Shown piece by piece: positions 1 through 8,733 of a stretch of DNA of 64,000 bases. Numbering within the stretch: the stretch's first letter is position 1; each line of letters begins with the position of its first letter. Made by a program: the position numbers and the translations under genes. The notes beneath the pieces are model-generated. The model ran no database searches and was not told the origin of the DNA. It saw only the letters and a list, made by a program, of their open reading frames with translations. Source of the stretch: Bradyrhizobium sp. B097 (GTDB lineage: Bacteria; Pseudomonadota; Alphaproteobacteria; Rhizobiales; Xanthobacteraceae). The DNA lies in contig NZ_CP152412.1 of assembly GCF_038957035.1 (NCBI RefSeq), positions 6,444,501-6,508,500 on the forward strand, in the 5' to 3' direction.

Positions 1-1
1 G

Positions 2-127
2 GACGCCGATCAGCTCAAGGCCGCCGGCATCGGCGAGGAGTTGGTGCGGCTATCGGTCGGCATCGAAGCCGCTGAGGATATCATCGACGATCTCGGCCAG
101 GCGCTGCGCGCCTCGCAAAGGACTTAA
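2..127 (+). CDS. C-terminus of a Cys/Met-metabolism PLP enzyme, probably O-acetylhomoserine sulfhydrylase
   Basis: Partial gene: only the last 41 codons are in the window, reading in from the left edge and ending in TAA. The tail (LVRLSVGIE, then an acidic helix ending DDLGQALRAS) is the usual C-terminus of cystathionine gamma-synthase-fold, pyridoxal-phosphate enzymes. It is closest in style to O-acetylhomoserine (thiol)-lyases, which make homocysteine from O-acetylhomoserine and sulfide in the cytoplasm. The PLP lysine lies outside the window, so the exact substrate (acetyl or succinyl ester, sulfide or cysteine) is inferred. The next gene starts four bases after the stop, which suggests cotranscription. 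Confidence 0.72.
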   Translation, partial: DADQLKAAGIGEELVRLSVGIEAAEDIIDDLGQALRASQRT

Positions 128-131
128 GACC

Positions 132-911
132 ATGCAGCTTTCCGTCAACGGGGCCGATACCTTCATCGCGACCGGCGGCAAGCCGTTCGATCCGCAGCTC
201 GCCACGGTGGTGATGATCCACGGCGCCGGCTTCGACTCTTCGACCTGGGCGCTGCACAGCCGCTGGTTCGCCCATCACGGCTATTCCGTGCTGGCGCCGG
301 ATCTCCCCGGCCACGGCCGCTCCGCCGGCAAGCCGCTCGCGACCATCGCCGAGATGGCTGACTGGACCGCCGCGCTGATTACTGCGGCCGGCGCGTCGAA
401 GGCGCGGCTGATCGGTCATTCGATGGGCTCGCTAATCGCGATCGAGACCTCGGCACGGCATCCCGACAAGGTCTCCGGCCTCGCGCTGATCGGCACCGCC
501 GCGACCATGACGGTCGGCCCCGATCTGTTGAAGGCGGCCGAGGCCAATGACGTGGCCGCGATCGACATGGTCTCGATCTGGGGACTCGGCTTCAGGGCCG
601 AGCTCGGCGGCAGCCTCGCGCCCGGCCTCTGGATGCACCAGGGCGCGCAGCGGGTGCTGCAGGAGGCCAAGCCCGGCGTGCTCTACAACGACCTCAACGC
701 CTGCAACGCCTACCAGAACGCGCTCACGGCTGCGGCCGCGGTCAAGGTGCCCGCGACGTTCGTGCTCGGCGAGCGCGACATGATGACCCCCGCCAAGGCC
801 GGCAAGGCGCTCGCCGCCGCGACGCCGAATGCCCGCACCGTGGTGTTGCCAGGCGCCGGCCACATGATGATGGTCGAGCAACCCGACGAGCTACTGGCCG
901 CGCTGCGGTAG
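132..911 (+). CDS. alpha/beta hydrolase
   Basis: A 259-residue cytoplasmic alpha/beta-hydrolase of normal family length. The oxyanion HGAGFD motif is near residue 30, the nucleophile elbow GHSMGS places Ser97, and the C-terminal acid and base are probably Asp216 (GERD) and His244 (GAGH). This set fits an esterase, lactonase or C-C hydrolase; the substrate cannot be told. The ATG start lies four bases after the preceding stop, so the gene probably shares that transcript. Its last ~140 bases and ~170 bases of downstream DNA recur as a diverged copy about 5.9 kb away, beyond the giant minus-strand gene. Confidence 0.9.
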   Translation: MQLSVNGADTFIATGGKPFDPQLATVVMIHGAGFDSSTWALHSRWFAHHGYSVLAPDLPGHGRSAGKPLATIAEMADWTAALITAAGASKARLIGHSMGSLIAIETSARHPDKVSGLALIGTAATMTVGPDLLKAAEANDVAAIDMVSIWGLGFRAELGGSLAPGLWMHQGAQRVLQEAKPGVLYNDLNACNAYQNALTAAAAVKVPATFVLGERDMMTPAKAGKALAAATPNARTVVLPGAGHMMMVEQPDELLAALR

Positions 912-1084
912 CGACGCCGCGAAGCCTTCTCCCGCTGTGGGAAAAGATGGCGCGCAACGAGCGCCCAAAAAATATCGAAAACAACCCCATGCAAAGTAGC
1001 AGGGCGGCAGCCGGCACTCGGACAAACAACTTGACGCGTCGGGCAAATCAGCGATATCTTCCATTATTCCGAAATCTCGCGAAC
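768..1084 (+). repeat. left copy of a ~320-base diverged direct repeat flanking the island
   Basis: This covers the last 48 codons of the hydrolase gene and about 170 bases of downstream noncoding DNA. A diverged copy lies at about 6718-7046. Both begin at the same 12 bases (GGCGAGCGCGAC), and both have the same noncoding block (an ATCGAAAACAACCCC tract, then a GATATCTTC tract) before similarity fades. The rest of this 297-base gap up to the giant gene holds no gene that I can support. Confidence 0.75.
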
Positions 1085-1208
1085 GTCTCGCCGCCTGCGC
1101 GCGTCCGGCACGCTTGATCAGACGCCCCCTCCGCACGGGAGGCTCTAAGCGCCTCGCGAAGGAGTGGTACGTTCATTTGTGACATGGTCGAGGGGAAAGC
1201 CCGCCACT

Positions 1209-4200
1209 CTAGGTTCGATCGGCACGCAGAAGCCTCCGGGCGCGCTCCTGTAGCGCAAGGGCCGCAGCTACCTGTCTAGCAACGAGAATATCAATCAAAG
1301 TGAGATACGTTGAACGAGCCGCAGGGCTACCGGCGAGGAGCGAGATATCCTCAGTAAGCATCGCGTCGAGCAGATTTACCAAGCTATCGAGCGCAGAAGA
1401 TCTCGAGGCGATGTAGACCGGATGTTCGCCAACGAGGGCGGAGTGAATCCATTCGAGACCACCCAAGCGCAGTCGTTTCCCTGTCGACGAGCTAAGGAAT
1501 GCGCAAATCGCCGTTATGTTGTCGTCGTCCCTTCTGAGATGCGCGACGGCCCAAGCGTCATACAGCGACTTCAGCTCGAAAACCAGTGTCTGAAAGGCCG
1601 GGTTAGCGTTCAGGGTAGACGTTGCATTGCATCCCAACACCTGAGTGAGAATCCTCTGGCCGTAAAACCAAGGATTCCCGTTGCCCCAAGTCGGAGAGCT
1701 CAATGCATACTCAATCATCCGACCCCAGCGCGCCACAAATTCTTCGGCGTCAGCCGTAGCCGCCTCGTCGAACCAATACTGAAAGAAAGTGCCGATCGCG
1801 TGATGCGCAGGAGCGCCCAACCTGAGAACAGGCTCCCACAGGTCAATCGCAGATTCGATTGGCTCTCGCGAAATACGCTTGGCAAGGTGACTCAGCAGAT
1901 TATAGCCAAGCTGTGTTGGTCCCGGATCGTCGTCGAGTTCATCGTCCGAACGATGCCGAAGCCAGACTTCAAAGGACCAGAGAGACAGGAGGAGCCGCCG
2001 TTCCTCCGCTAGTTCGGCAGCTGTCCCGGTTGGTGATCCGTTCTCACGGTCCGAAAGGGAGAGCCAATAGAAGGCATTTTCTAAGAAAGACCAATCAAGA
2101 CCGTTCGAACGCCGATCATCGGGCGGAAAATCCCGACGCCAACCCGGCTTGCTATGAGAACGCCTCCAACGAGCACGCTCAAGCCGTTCAACGCGATTCG
2201 CGATATTTGCTGCGTCGATCCTCTCCAGAGAAGGTGATGCTCCTTCGATCCGCCAACCCCGAAAGCGACGAAGCCAAGCATCCCAGACGGGAGTTGCGTC
2301 TTCATCACCGTATCCCGGTCGGAGGATAGAAAGACCAGCCCAAAGAAGACCAAGGTCAACCAACCGCGGCCATCGCTCCCCAATCCTGCGACGCTGTAGG
2401 TACGCCAGCGAGAACAACAGTTTCTCGGCGCCGCTATTGCCGCTGGTCATTAGCTTCATGACAGCAGCATCGGTCTCGATAGATGGGCTTTCCAACCAGT
2501 TGTAAAATACTGCGTACGTTAGGAAGGTTAGATTGTCGTGGAGGTCGTACTTGGCGCGCCGAGCCTCTTCGGCAGTTTCAGCGATGCTCGCAAGCTCCCT
2601 ACGGACGATCTCACTCACTTCCTGCTTGATGTCGGCATGCTCCGAAAGCCAATCGCGGGCCTTTGCTGCGAGGGTGCTCGCGACGGCAATCCTTGCACGA
2701 GATTTGAAGTCATCTTCTAGAGAAGATTCGTTATCAATAATCGGCAGGCAAGCGGCGAGTTGTTGGGCCTTGTCGGAATCCAACGGTTCAGTCCGACCTA
2801 GAATTCCCAAGCAATGGTCAGGAAGGGCCAAAACGGTCTGAGGGGCGACTTTCGACTGTTGAAATGCAATTATGTCGGCAGCTAAGTCAGTCGGACACCT
2901 GAACTCGCGTTTCTTCTCGCCATCAGCCCCGGCAGCGGCGACAACATAGTTTGCGCTGTCGAGCCGCGCTTGCAGAATCCTTTGTTCAAGTGCAGCTTTC
3001 TCGTCGCCTGTTGCCGTCCACGTCGCGGCCACTTCTCCGAGGGATTTAGCGAAGCTATCATTTGTGCCAATGAGCTCCACAATGATGCTCGTCATCGTCA
3101 CCCTATGATGAGCGGCGAAGTGCCAATCCCGGGCAATGTTGAATGCAATCTCGCCGAGTGGAGCAAATTGCATTCCAGCAAAATGGACGTGCAAATCCTC
3201 AACAAGGTTCTCGTCAAAGAGATGGAGTGCTTTGTTTGACGCTAGCGGCCTAAGAACATTGAGAAAGAGATCAGGTTTAAGCTTGCCGGCGTTGACCAGC
3301 ACGGCAAGAACCGCCACCGATTGCGTACCTTGAATGAGCTTCTCTGCGAGTGGCGTAATATCTTCGCCAGCTTCCACTAGCAGTGAGAGCCAGCGCTCAA
3401 GCGCGGCCAGACCACTGTTGAGCTGGCCGGCTGAGCTAGCGTTTGACAGGCACCAATCGTAGACACGACTGTTGCCAAAATACTCCTTCTCGCTCCCATC
3501 ATTCATCCGAAGCTTAATGCTCGGGTAACGCCCTTCGGAGTGTCGTTTAACTTCGTTGATCCATCGGTCCGTACAGAAATTGACAAGCTTTACGAACGTT
3601 TCGAGCGCGACGTCGCGGTCAATCTGAAAAAAGGAAAAGAAGGGGCTCTTCCAGTATCCTGTCGGATAGGACAGGCTATCGTATTCAAGTCCTGCGTTCT
3701 CCTTAAAGCGCGACGTCCCATACTCTTCTTCAGGCGCGCTCTCGACGATGACCGCCAACAGCAGTTCCGCGGCTGCAGCCGGTCGAACCCTCATCAAAGG
3801 GAGAAGGGCCGCTCCATGAGCGCACGTGTTTCGAAAATGTGTGTCAAGGCGGCGTCGAGGCCCCATCGGCCACGGCGGTAACTTTCGCCCCGAAGGAATG
3901 TAGGTCGGGAACGACTGCTTTTGCTCATGCCGCGCTCTGTATTGCTCATCTGTGAGCAACCGTTCTTGGTGCTCAGCGGCTTCCCTTTTTCGGTGTTCCG
4001 CGACGGCGGCCGCGAGATACGCATCTAAGGGGCGACGTTGGGCCATTTCGAGCGCCCATTCAGAGACCTTATCTGGCAAGTCAGGCGCGGCAGCAAATGC
4101 CGCTGAGAAGATCTGCTTGACCGATTCATCTGCGAAGATCGTATTTTTTCTCTGTTCCAGCTGGACCGCACGAGCGGTCGCTACGGCAAGTTCGGCGAAC

Positions 4201-6524
4201 TGCTTGCGAAGCGGAAAAGGGGAACCACCGTACTCTGCTGGAAACGCGCTCAACCAGCGTTCGCATACGCTGCCGACGACGGAGGCGCAAAGACCGGCAA
4301 TTGCCGCCTGATGGGCGCTTAAGAACCTCGCGAGGCCTCCCCAACGCCCAGGTATGGGCGTCCGAAACTGAGCCTCCAGATAAAGGGAGAATGAAGGCTC
4401 AGCATAGAGGACGTCAGCAAGGAGTTTAGACTGGCCGCCGGGGACCGTCGCGACATGGAGGAACCGACGAAGCAAACGGTTGAGCTGCCTGCCATGTCCA
4501 CCGAGGAGAAGATCGATGCGTTCAGTGAGGAATACTTCAGCATTCGGGTCTAGACACAGGGCATCCAGCAAGACATCGGCCGCAGATGCATTCCCGCTGT
4601 TGCTAGCCACGGACTCGAATGCGACGTCCCAGGCGGAGCGGCCGTCCGGCGCCCTTTCGCGGAGGAGAAATCCGCCGAGCATGCGAAGAGCGCCCAACCA
4701 AAGCGGATTGCTTGCTAAAGCGGCCCACTGTTCGGTGTCCATCGCAATTGATTTCAGGCTTTGAAATCGAGCCCAGTCAGAGGCCAGGTCATGCTCGAAC
4801 TCGATCCGGTTGTAACGGTTGCGGCGGAGCGGAAGCTGGGGCGGCTTGCTATCAATAGCCTGGGCATCGCCCGGCTCGAGTTTGCTAACTTCGAAGCTGT
4901 GCTCGAAATTGGCTTCGCGAGTGGCAAGGACCATCAAGGTACGCTGGAGGACTACACGGTCGTCCGTCCAGTAGCGCCATAATTGATCCGCAATGGTAAT
5001 GTGCGACGTAAGCGACGAGGCGTCCCCGTTCTCGAATTGAGTGGCCGCTTGCAGGACCCAAGCCAGGGTCCGGAGATTTGTGAGCGTATAGACGATCTCA
5101 TCGTGCGCAACCGCCCATTTCAGTTGTGGTGCCGATAGGAGGCCTTGCCGGACCTCATCTGCTGCGAGGAGTCTCACGTCGTAGTACAGCGGCAAGGTGG
5201 AGTTGCTAATGCGCTGCAGCTTACCCCGCGACCAAGCATCAACTTGGCCGACGATGATCACGCGCCAACTCGATAGCGAGAGCTTGTTATGTTCAATGAG
5301 GGTGCCGACGAGTGACTGCGCCTGAGCTGCAAGCTCGTCGGGGAACCGTTCGGCCGCGTCCAGCACGAGAACGTTTTCGGAAGACGGGCTGTAGCGCAAG
5401 ACATCTGCTAGAGGCCCGTTGAAGCCAACGGATTGGCGTTTCAGAGGCGAAAGAAGAGTCTCCAAATCATCCAGTCTCAACCAAACTTGTTTCCAGGTAG
5501 GATAGCGCTGATCCAGCGTCGATTTTACAAGAGCCGATTTTCCGGTCCCCGATTCACCATACACCACGACAATCGACCCGATCGAGAGGCGGTCGACCAG
5601 CGCGTCTGTCCCGGCCTGCCGTTCAAGCGAAGTGCCTGTTGGAAGTGTGGTTTGGACTTGGGCCCTAACATCACTGGTAATCGCATCGAGCGCAGTCCAC
5701 GGGCGTTCGAAATTGATATGGCCTTTCAGGATGAACGTCTTGGTCAGTTTCGACCAAAGTAGATCTAACTTGATAATGCCGTGAGTTGTGCGCGCCGCTT
5801 CAGCCTCGTCGACTAATGCAACCCACAACTGGACCGCTTCGGCCTGCTCACCGCTCACTAGAAGGCGTCGGCATTGACTAATCGCCGCGGCTCGGTTCTC
5901 TGAATTTGGAAGGTCGAAGTCGGTTGAGAGAACCTCCAATGTGGAAAGCAGCGCGATCACATCCTGGTCTGATACGGTGGGATCAACAGTCTGGATGGCC
6001 GCTTTTGCATTGTCGAAAATCTTGGCGTGAGCCGCTGTCTGCTTTGAACGAGCAAGAGCAAGCGGATTGTCTGGATGAGAAGTCCAGCTTTTGATGTCGG
6101 CCCAGAGCGGTTCGAAGGTTTGGTGCTTGCCGCGCGTTGCAAGCATCAGTTTGTCTTTAGCGCGATTGAAAGAGCCTCCTGGCTGAGCGTTCTTCCACTG
6201 TTGCCAGCTCGAAAGGACGAAGCTGTTGGGTAAGCCTGTTCCGGTTACCTGTGTATTGCTTTTGCACGAAATGGCTAGTTTATCGGCCGAACGACTGACG
6301 GCGATTACATCATCGATCGACCACCCGAGGGCGGCTGTCTGCATGTAAAGTACATCGCCAAGAGCCTCGTCCCCGAGACTGGGGAGTGGCTCACCGGACA
6401 GCATCTTAACAAGCAGATAGGCTGCTACCTGGTCCTCGAAAACGAATCCGGGGCCGGCGGTAGATCGCGTCGTTACCGACGGTTTCCGGTTACGGGGTCC
6501 AGATTGGTCGGATTCGTTCACCAT
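1209..6524 (-). CDS. giant nuclease-STAND NTPase, candidate Avs-like antiviral protein
   Basis: A 1771-residue single gene in an otherwise ordinary neighbourhood. Seen: an N-terminal region (residues ~25-110) with Glu30, an Asp pair in SIDDVIAV (71-72) and Lys88 in ISCKSN, in the order and spacing of a PD-(D/E)xK nuclease core; then a P-loop domain with Walker A GESGTGKS (323-330) and a Walker B-like VLVLDAAE (~385-392); then ~1,200 residues without a motif I recognise, rich in Leu, Ala and Trp and probably mostly helical. Known: this layout (nuclease, STAND NTPase, long C-terminal sensor), at 1,500-1,800 residues and often as a lone gene, is that of Avs (AVAST) proteins, which recognise phage proteins and then cut DNA. 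Inferred: a defence role. Base and codon use is less GC-rich than that of its neighbours. ATG start; the next Met is residue 41, inside the nuclease core. It could instead be a NACHT-like protein of other function. Confidence 0.8.
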   Translation of the reverse strand: MVNESDQSGPRNRKPSVTTRSTAGPGFVFEDQVAAYLLVKMLSGEPLPSLGDEALGDVLYMQTAALGWSIDDVIAVSRSADKLAISCKSNTQVTGTGLPNSFVLSSWQQWKNAQPGGSFNRAKDKLMLATRGKHQTFEPLWADIKSWTSHPDNPLALARSKQTAAHAKIFDNAKAAIQTVDPTVSDQDVIALLSTLEVLSTDFDLPNSENRAAAISQCRRLLVSGEQAEAVQLWVALVDEAEAARTTHGIIKLDLLWSKLTKTFILKGHINFERPWTALDAITSDVRAQVQTTLPTGTSLERQAGTDALVDRLSIGSIVVVYGESGTGKSALVKSTLDQRYPTWKQVWLRLDDLETLLSPLKRQSVGFNGPLADVLRYSPSSENVLVLDAAERFPDELAAQAQSLVGTLIEHNKLSLSSWRVIIVGQVDAWSRGKLQRISNSTLPLYYDVRLLAADEVRQGLLSAPQLKWAVAHDEIVYTLTNLRTLAWVLQAATQFENGDASSLTSHITIADQLWRYWTDDRVVLQRTLMVLATREANFEHSFEVSKLEPGDAQAIDSKPPQLPLRRNRYNRIEFEHDLASDWARFQSLKSIAMDTEQWAALASNPLWLGALRMLGGFLLRERAPDGRSAWDVAFESVASNSGNASAADVLLDALCLDPNAEVFLTERIDLLLGGHGRQLNRLLRRFLHVATVPGGQSKLLADVLYAEPSFSLYLEAQFRTPIPGRWGGLARFLSAHQAAIAGLCASVVGSVCERWLSAFPAEYGGSPFPLRKQFAELAVATARAVQLEQRKNTIFADESVKQIFSAAFAAAPDLPDKVSEWALEMAQRRPLDAYLAAAVAEHRKREAAEHQERLLTDEQYRARHEQKQSFPTYIPSGRKLPPWPMGPRRRLDTHFRNTCAHGAALLPLMRVRPAAAAELLLAVIVESAPEEEYGTSRFKENAGLEYDSLSYPTGYWKSPFFSFFQIDRDVALETFVKLVNFCTDRWINEVKRHSEGRYPSIKLRMNDGSEKEYFGNSRVYDWCLSNASSAGQLNSGLAALERWLSLLVEAGEDITPLAEKLIQGTQSVAVLAVLVNAGKLKPDLFLNVLRPLASNKALHLFDENLVEDLHVHFAGMQFAPLGEIAFNIARDWHFAAHHRVTMTSIIVELIGTNDSFAKSLGEVAATWTATGDEKAALEQRILQARLDSANYVVAAAGADGEKKREFRCPTDLAADIIAFQQSKVAPQTVLALPDHCLGILGRTEPLDSDKAQQLAACLPIIDNESSLEDDFKSRARIAVASTLAAKARDWLSEHADIKQEVSEIVRRELASIAETAEEARRAKYDLHDNLTFLTYAVFYNWLESPSIETDAAVMKLMTSGNSGAEKLLFSLAYLQRRRIGERWPRLVDLGLLWAGLSILRPGYGDEDATPVWDAWLRRFRGWRIEGASPSLERIDAANIANRVERLERARWRRSHSKPGWRRDFPPDDRRSNGLDWSFLENAFYWLSLSDRENGSPTGTAAELAEERRLLLSLWSFEVWLRHRSDDELDDDPGPTQLGYNLLSHLAKRISREPIESAIDLWEPVLRLGAPAHHAIGTFFQYWFDEAATADAEEFVARWGRMIEYALSSPTWGNGNPWFYGQRILTQVLGCNATSTLNANPAFQTLVFELKSLYDAWAVAHLRRDDDNITAICAFLSSSTGKRLRLGGLEWIHSALVGEHPVYIASRSSALDSLVNLLDAMLTEDISLLAGSPAARSTYLTLIDILVARQVAAALALQERARRLLRADRT

Positions 6525-6532
6525 CGTCCAAT

Positions 6533-6561
6533 ATGATATTTACTCTTGCGCGGATTGCCAA
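6533..6561 (-). promoter_or_regulatory. near-consensus sigma-70 promoter of the giant gene
   Basis: Read on the minus strand, TTGGCA (6561-6556) is followed after exactly 17 bases by TATCAT (6538-6533). Each hexamer matches five of six bases of the housekeeping consensus. Only eight bases separate the -10 box from the ATG at 6524, so a start 6-8 bases downstream would give an mRNA with almost no leader. There is no convincing Shine-Dalgarno sequence. Confidence 0.5.
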
Positions 6562-6717
6562 GAAGCGTCGCCCAGAGGTAGTAGGCCGAGCTGCAAGGTA
6601 CGGCGCAAGCTCAATGGAATGTTCGGCGTATAACTGCAAAGGTAGTGTCGGCGACGATAGCGTCGGCGGTATTGCGAGGCTCGATTGCCAGGCTGCTCAA
6701 AATTGGGAGATCGCTGC

Positions 6718-6860
6718 GGCGAGCGCGACAAGATGACCCCGGCCAAGGCCGGCAAGGGCCTCGCTGCGGCGACGCCGAATGCCGAATTGTCGTGCTGCCG
6801 GGTGCGGGTCACATGATGATGGTTGAGCAGCCCGACGAGTTGCTGGCGGCGCTGCGGTAG
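6718..6860 (+). pseudogene. 3' fragment of a second copy of the alpha/beta hydrolase gene
   Basis: It encodes the same C-terminus as the hydrolase at 132-911, ending in GHMMMVEQPDELLAALR and a stop. Similarity starts abruptly at GGCGAGCGCGAC, and one base is missing near 6783 relative to the intact gene, which breaks the frame. There is no 5' part of the gene. The base differences from the intact copy are many and scattered, so this is not a recent exact duplication. Confidence 0.75.
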
Positions 6861-7046
6861 CGGAGCCGCGGGCTCCTCTTCCCTTGTCGGAGAGGGTCGC
6901 GCGGACGCGGGCCCGCGCCGGATGAGCGCCGTCAAAAAATCGAAAACAACCCCATGCAAAGTAGCCGGGGGCCGCCGGCCCTCTGACAAGCAACTTGACA
7001 CGTCGAGCAACTCAGCGATATCTTCTATTATTCCGAAATACCGCAA
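6718..7046 (+). repeat. right copy of the diverged direct repeat flanking the island
   Basis: Counterpart of 768-1084, comprising the hydrolase 3' fragment and the same noncoding tail. The two copies bracket the giant minus-strand gene. No integrase, transposase or tRNA gene lies with them. The stretch 6562-6717 between the promoter and this repeat holds nothing I can assign. Confidence 0.72.
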
Positions 7047-7142
7047 ACGCCCAGTCCGACAGCGTAGGCGTCCGTCGCGAAGAGCGAAATTAGCTTGCGT
7101 TGCGTTGAGTCCTTTTGCACTCTCAGCTCAGGAGGCCGATGC

Positions 7143-7427
7143 ATGAAGATGAAGATAATGACCGTCGCGTGCGCTCTCGGAACGGCCCTGGTGCTGTGTA
7201 ACCTCGGGACCTCCGCTGCTGAGGCCCGGACGCGGAAGGCACAAGTCGTTCATGAACGAACGAGGGTCGTGATCTCGACGCCCGTGATAACGCCGACTCC
7301 GTGGGATTATTATATTGTTCCACGATATCGCTATCGCCCTGAAGACGACCGGGTCGATCCATATGGGCCGCCCCTGGTGTCGTCTTGGCGGCTCTATGAG
7401 GGGTGGCGGTGGCCGTACTGGTGGTGA
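7143..7427 (+). CDS. small exported protein, hypothetical
   Basis: A 94-residue protein with a classical signal peptide: Lys-rich start, hydrophobic stretch TVACALGTALVLC, and a likely cleavage near Ala-Glu-Ala at residues ~25-28. The mature part is short, basic and then rich in Tyr, Pro, Arg and Trp (YYIVPRYRYRP, ending RWPYWW). The start is set by a GGAGG seven bases upstream; an upstream TTG-initiated extension is unlikely because it would precede the signal peptide. I do not recognise a named family. It is probably periplasmic or surface-associated, and stands alone. Confidence 0.7.
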   Translation: MKMKIMTVACALGTALVLCNLGTSAAEARTRKAQVVHERTRVVISTPVITPTPWDYYIVPRYRYRPEDDRVDPYGPPLVSSWRLYEGWRWPYWW

Positions 7428-7914
7428 ACAGCGATCACGCCAAACAGGTCGCATTCCGGGAGAAGTGGTGATCGTTCCCTGACGGACGCGGCGCTGGAGC
7501 GTAACGCCGGGACAAGATCGCGCATCGTGATGCTGCGTAGTGACTACGGACCGCTGTGGGTCAAATGCCGCCGTTGGGGGTCCAACCGGGCGGCGTCCGC
7601 TCTATAGGCGGCTTCGGGCCAGAGGCGGACCTTCGGAGGGTAGAGATCATTCGTGCTTGAGTGGTGCTACGAATGCCGTAGCTAGTCGCGACCCTCGTAG
7701 GTCAGCCAACGTCTTGCCGGCGCTGACGGCTTTGTTAACGACAGCCACTTCCGCACTATGCTGCGCAGCTAAGCTGAAGTGCTGTCTCGAATGTGTGCGT
7801 AGCCATTCAACGAAACTCTCAACACTCCGCCACGTCGGGTCGTCTGAAAATCGCTGTGGTGGCCCAAAGCTTTCGTCCTTGTTGGGCCACTGCGGCGGCG
7901 TTCGCCCGGTTCGG
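7428..7914. other. 487-base stretch without a supportable gene
   Basis: Open frames exist on both strands, but their compositions (Arg/Ser/Pro-rich, with no Shine-Dalgarno-supported start) look like shadows. A minus-strand frame around 7647-7870 has a moderately protein-like end (SVESFVEWLRTHSRQHF) but no clear start, so it may be a decayed gene. No repeat or RNA gene was recognised. Confidence 0.4.
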
Positions 7915-8217
7915 TTACGGGAGCGGCGGGTTCGAAAGGCTGCGCCTGAGCAAGACCGGCTCCCAGAAGAATCGGGCGGCTTCGGACGTCGCCTCGTGCC
8001 GGCAAATTCCGATGTCTTTGAGGTATTCGGCTTTGTGCCTGAGGTCGGCAAGAAGCTCCGCCCTGAAGCGGGCGCGTTGGTACCAGGTGACGAACAGCGC
8101 GAGGGGCGCCAAACCGCGCAGATGAAAATCCCTTGTGGGGAGAATAGTGTCGGAGATGCCCATTTGGGACTTCGCCTGGGGCGCATTCGCCGCCTCAGAA
8201 AATGCCGTGTGCGTCAT
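7915..8217 (-). CDS. DUF1127 (YjiS-like) small protein
   Basis: A 100-residue protein whose second half carries the DUF1127 signature: a helix with RAELLADLRHKAEYL, then KDIGICRHEATSEAARFFW. DUF1127 proteins in alphaproteobacteria are small Arg-rich proteins, some of which affect RNA or phosphate-related metabolism; a specific role here is unknown. The ATG is preceded by a good GGAGGAA. The N-terminal ~40 residues lie outside the domain. The overlapping plus-strand frame is rejected in favour of this recognisable family. Confidence 0.78.
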   Translation of the reverse strand: MTHTAFSEAANAPQAKSQMGISDTILPTRDFHLRGLAPLALFVTWYQRARFRAELLADLRHKAEYLKDIGICRHEATSEAARFFWEPVLLRRSLSNPPLP

Positions 8218-8381
8218 CGCTGACTTCCTCCATCGAGCGGCAAAAGACGAAAGAGATCGCGTGATGACCTCTTGACCTTGTCGTGGGCAGCTTCACCCCA
8301 ATCGAGAACTTGATCGTCCTGTTTGGTCAATGCGATCTCTTGGCTGATGGCCGTCGTGAAGCCGGAATGCAAAGGGATCAG

Positions 8382-8573
8382 TCAGGGAGCGCTGACGCCC
8401 GGCATCGGACCGGTCGGGCGGATCGACACCTTGGCCGGTCGCTGCTGCGCGAAAGCTGCGAAGGCAATCAGAAATGTGCATGCTAGGACGATGAAAGAGA
8501 CGGGACGCCGTCGCCTCTCCGTCTGGTCGCCCCCGGGCTTCTCAAGCCGGCGCGCGCCCGTTGTTGTGCGCAT
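8382..8573 (-). CDS. small protein with signal peptide or membrane anchor, hypothetical
   Basis: A 63-residue protein: an Arg-rich N-terminus (~28 residues), one hydrophobic segment VSFIVLACTFLIAFAAFA followed by Ala-Gln-Gln, and a short tail. It is either a secreted peptide with an unusually long n-region or a single-pass membrane protein. The start was chosen from a GGGAGAA Shine-Dalgarno just upstream; a longer frame reaching 8756 would run into the promoter region of the divergent regulator. Family not recognised. Confidence 0.5.
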   Translation of the reverse strand: MRTTTGARRLEKPGGDQTERRRRPVSFIVLACTFLIAFAAFAQQRPAKVSIRPTGPMPGVSAP

Positions 8574-8733
8574 CGTTGTTCTCCCGATGACGTTACGGGA
8601 GAGGATCTGTCTTCCCAGCACCCGTGCCGAATATGGCGCCACGCGAGGCTTCTGAGAACTACCTAGAAAGGTGGTTCGCTGTGCTTTATGTTTGCCCGCG
8701 CCGGCTCGGCTTCCTGCACAGGTTGGGAATGAC

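Noticed and set aside
1085..6717. Transposon or integrative element with its own recombinase
   Set aside because: No transposase, integrase, terminal inverted repeat or tRNA gene is seen; the only flanking similarity is the diverged hydrolase 3' end.
7540..8223. 227-codon open frame on the plus strand
   Set aside because: It lies opposite the recognisable DUF1127 gene, has no Shine-Dalgarno and is Arg/Gly-rich with no family resemblance.
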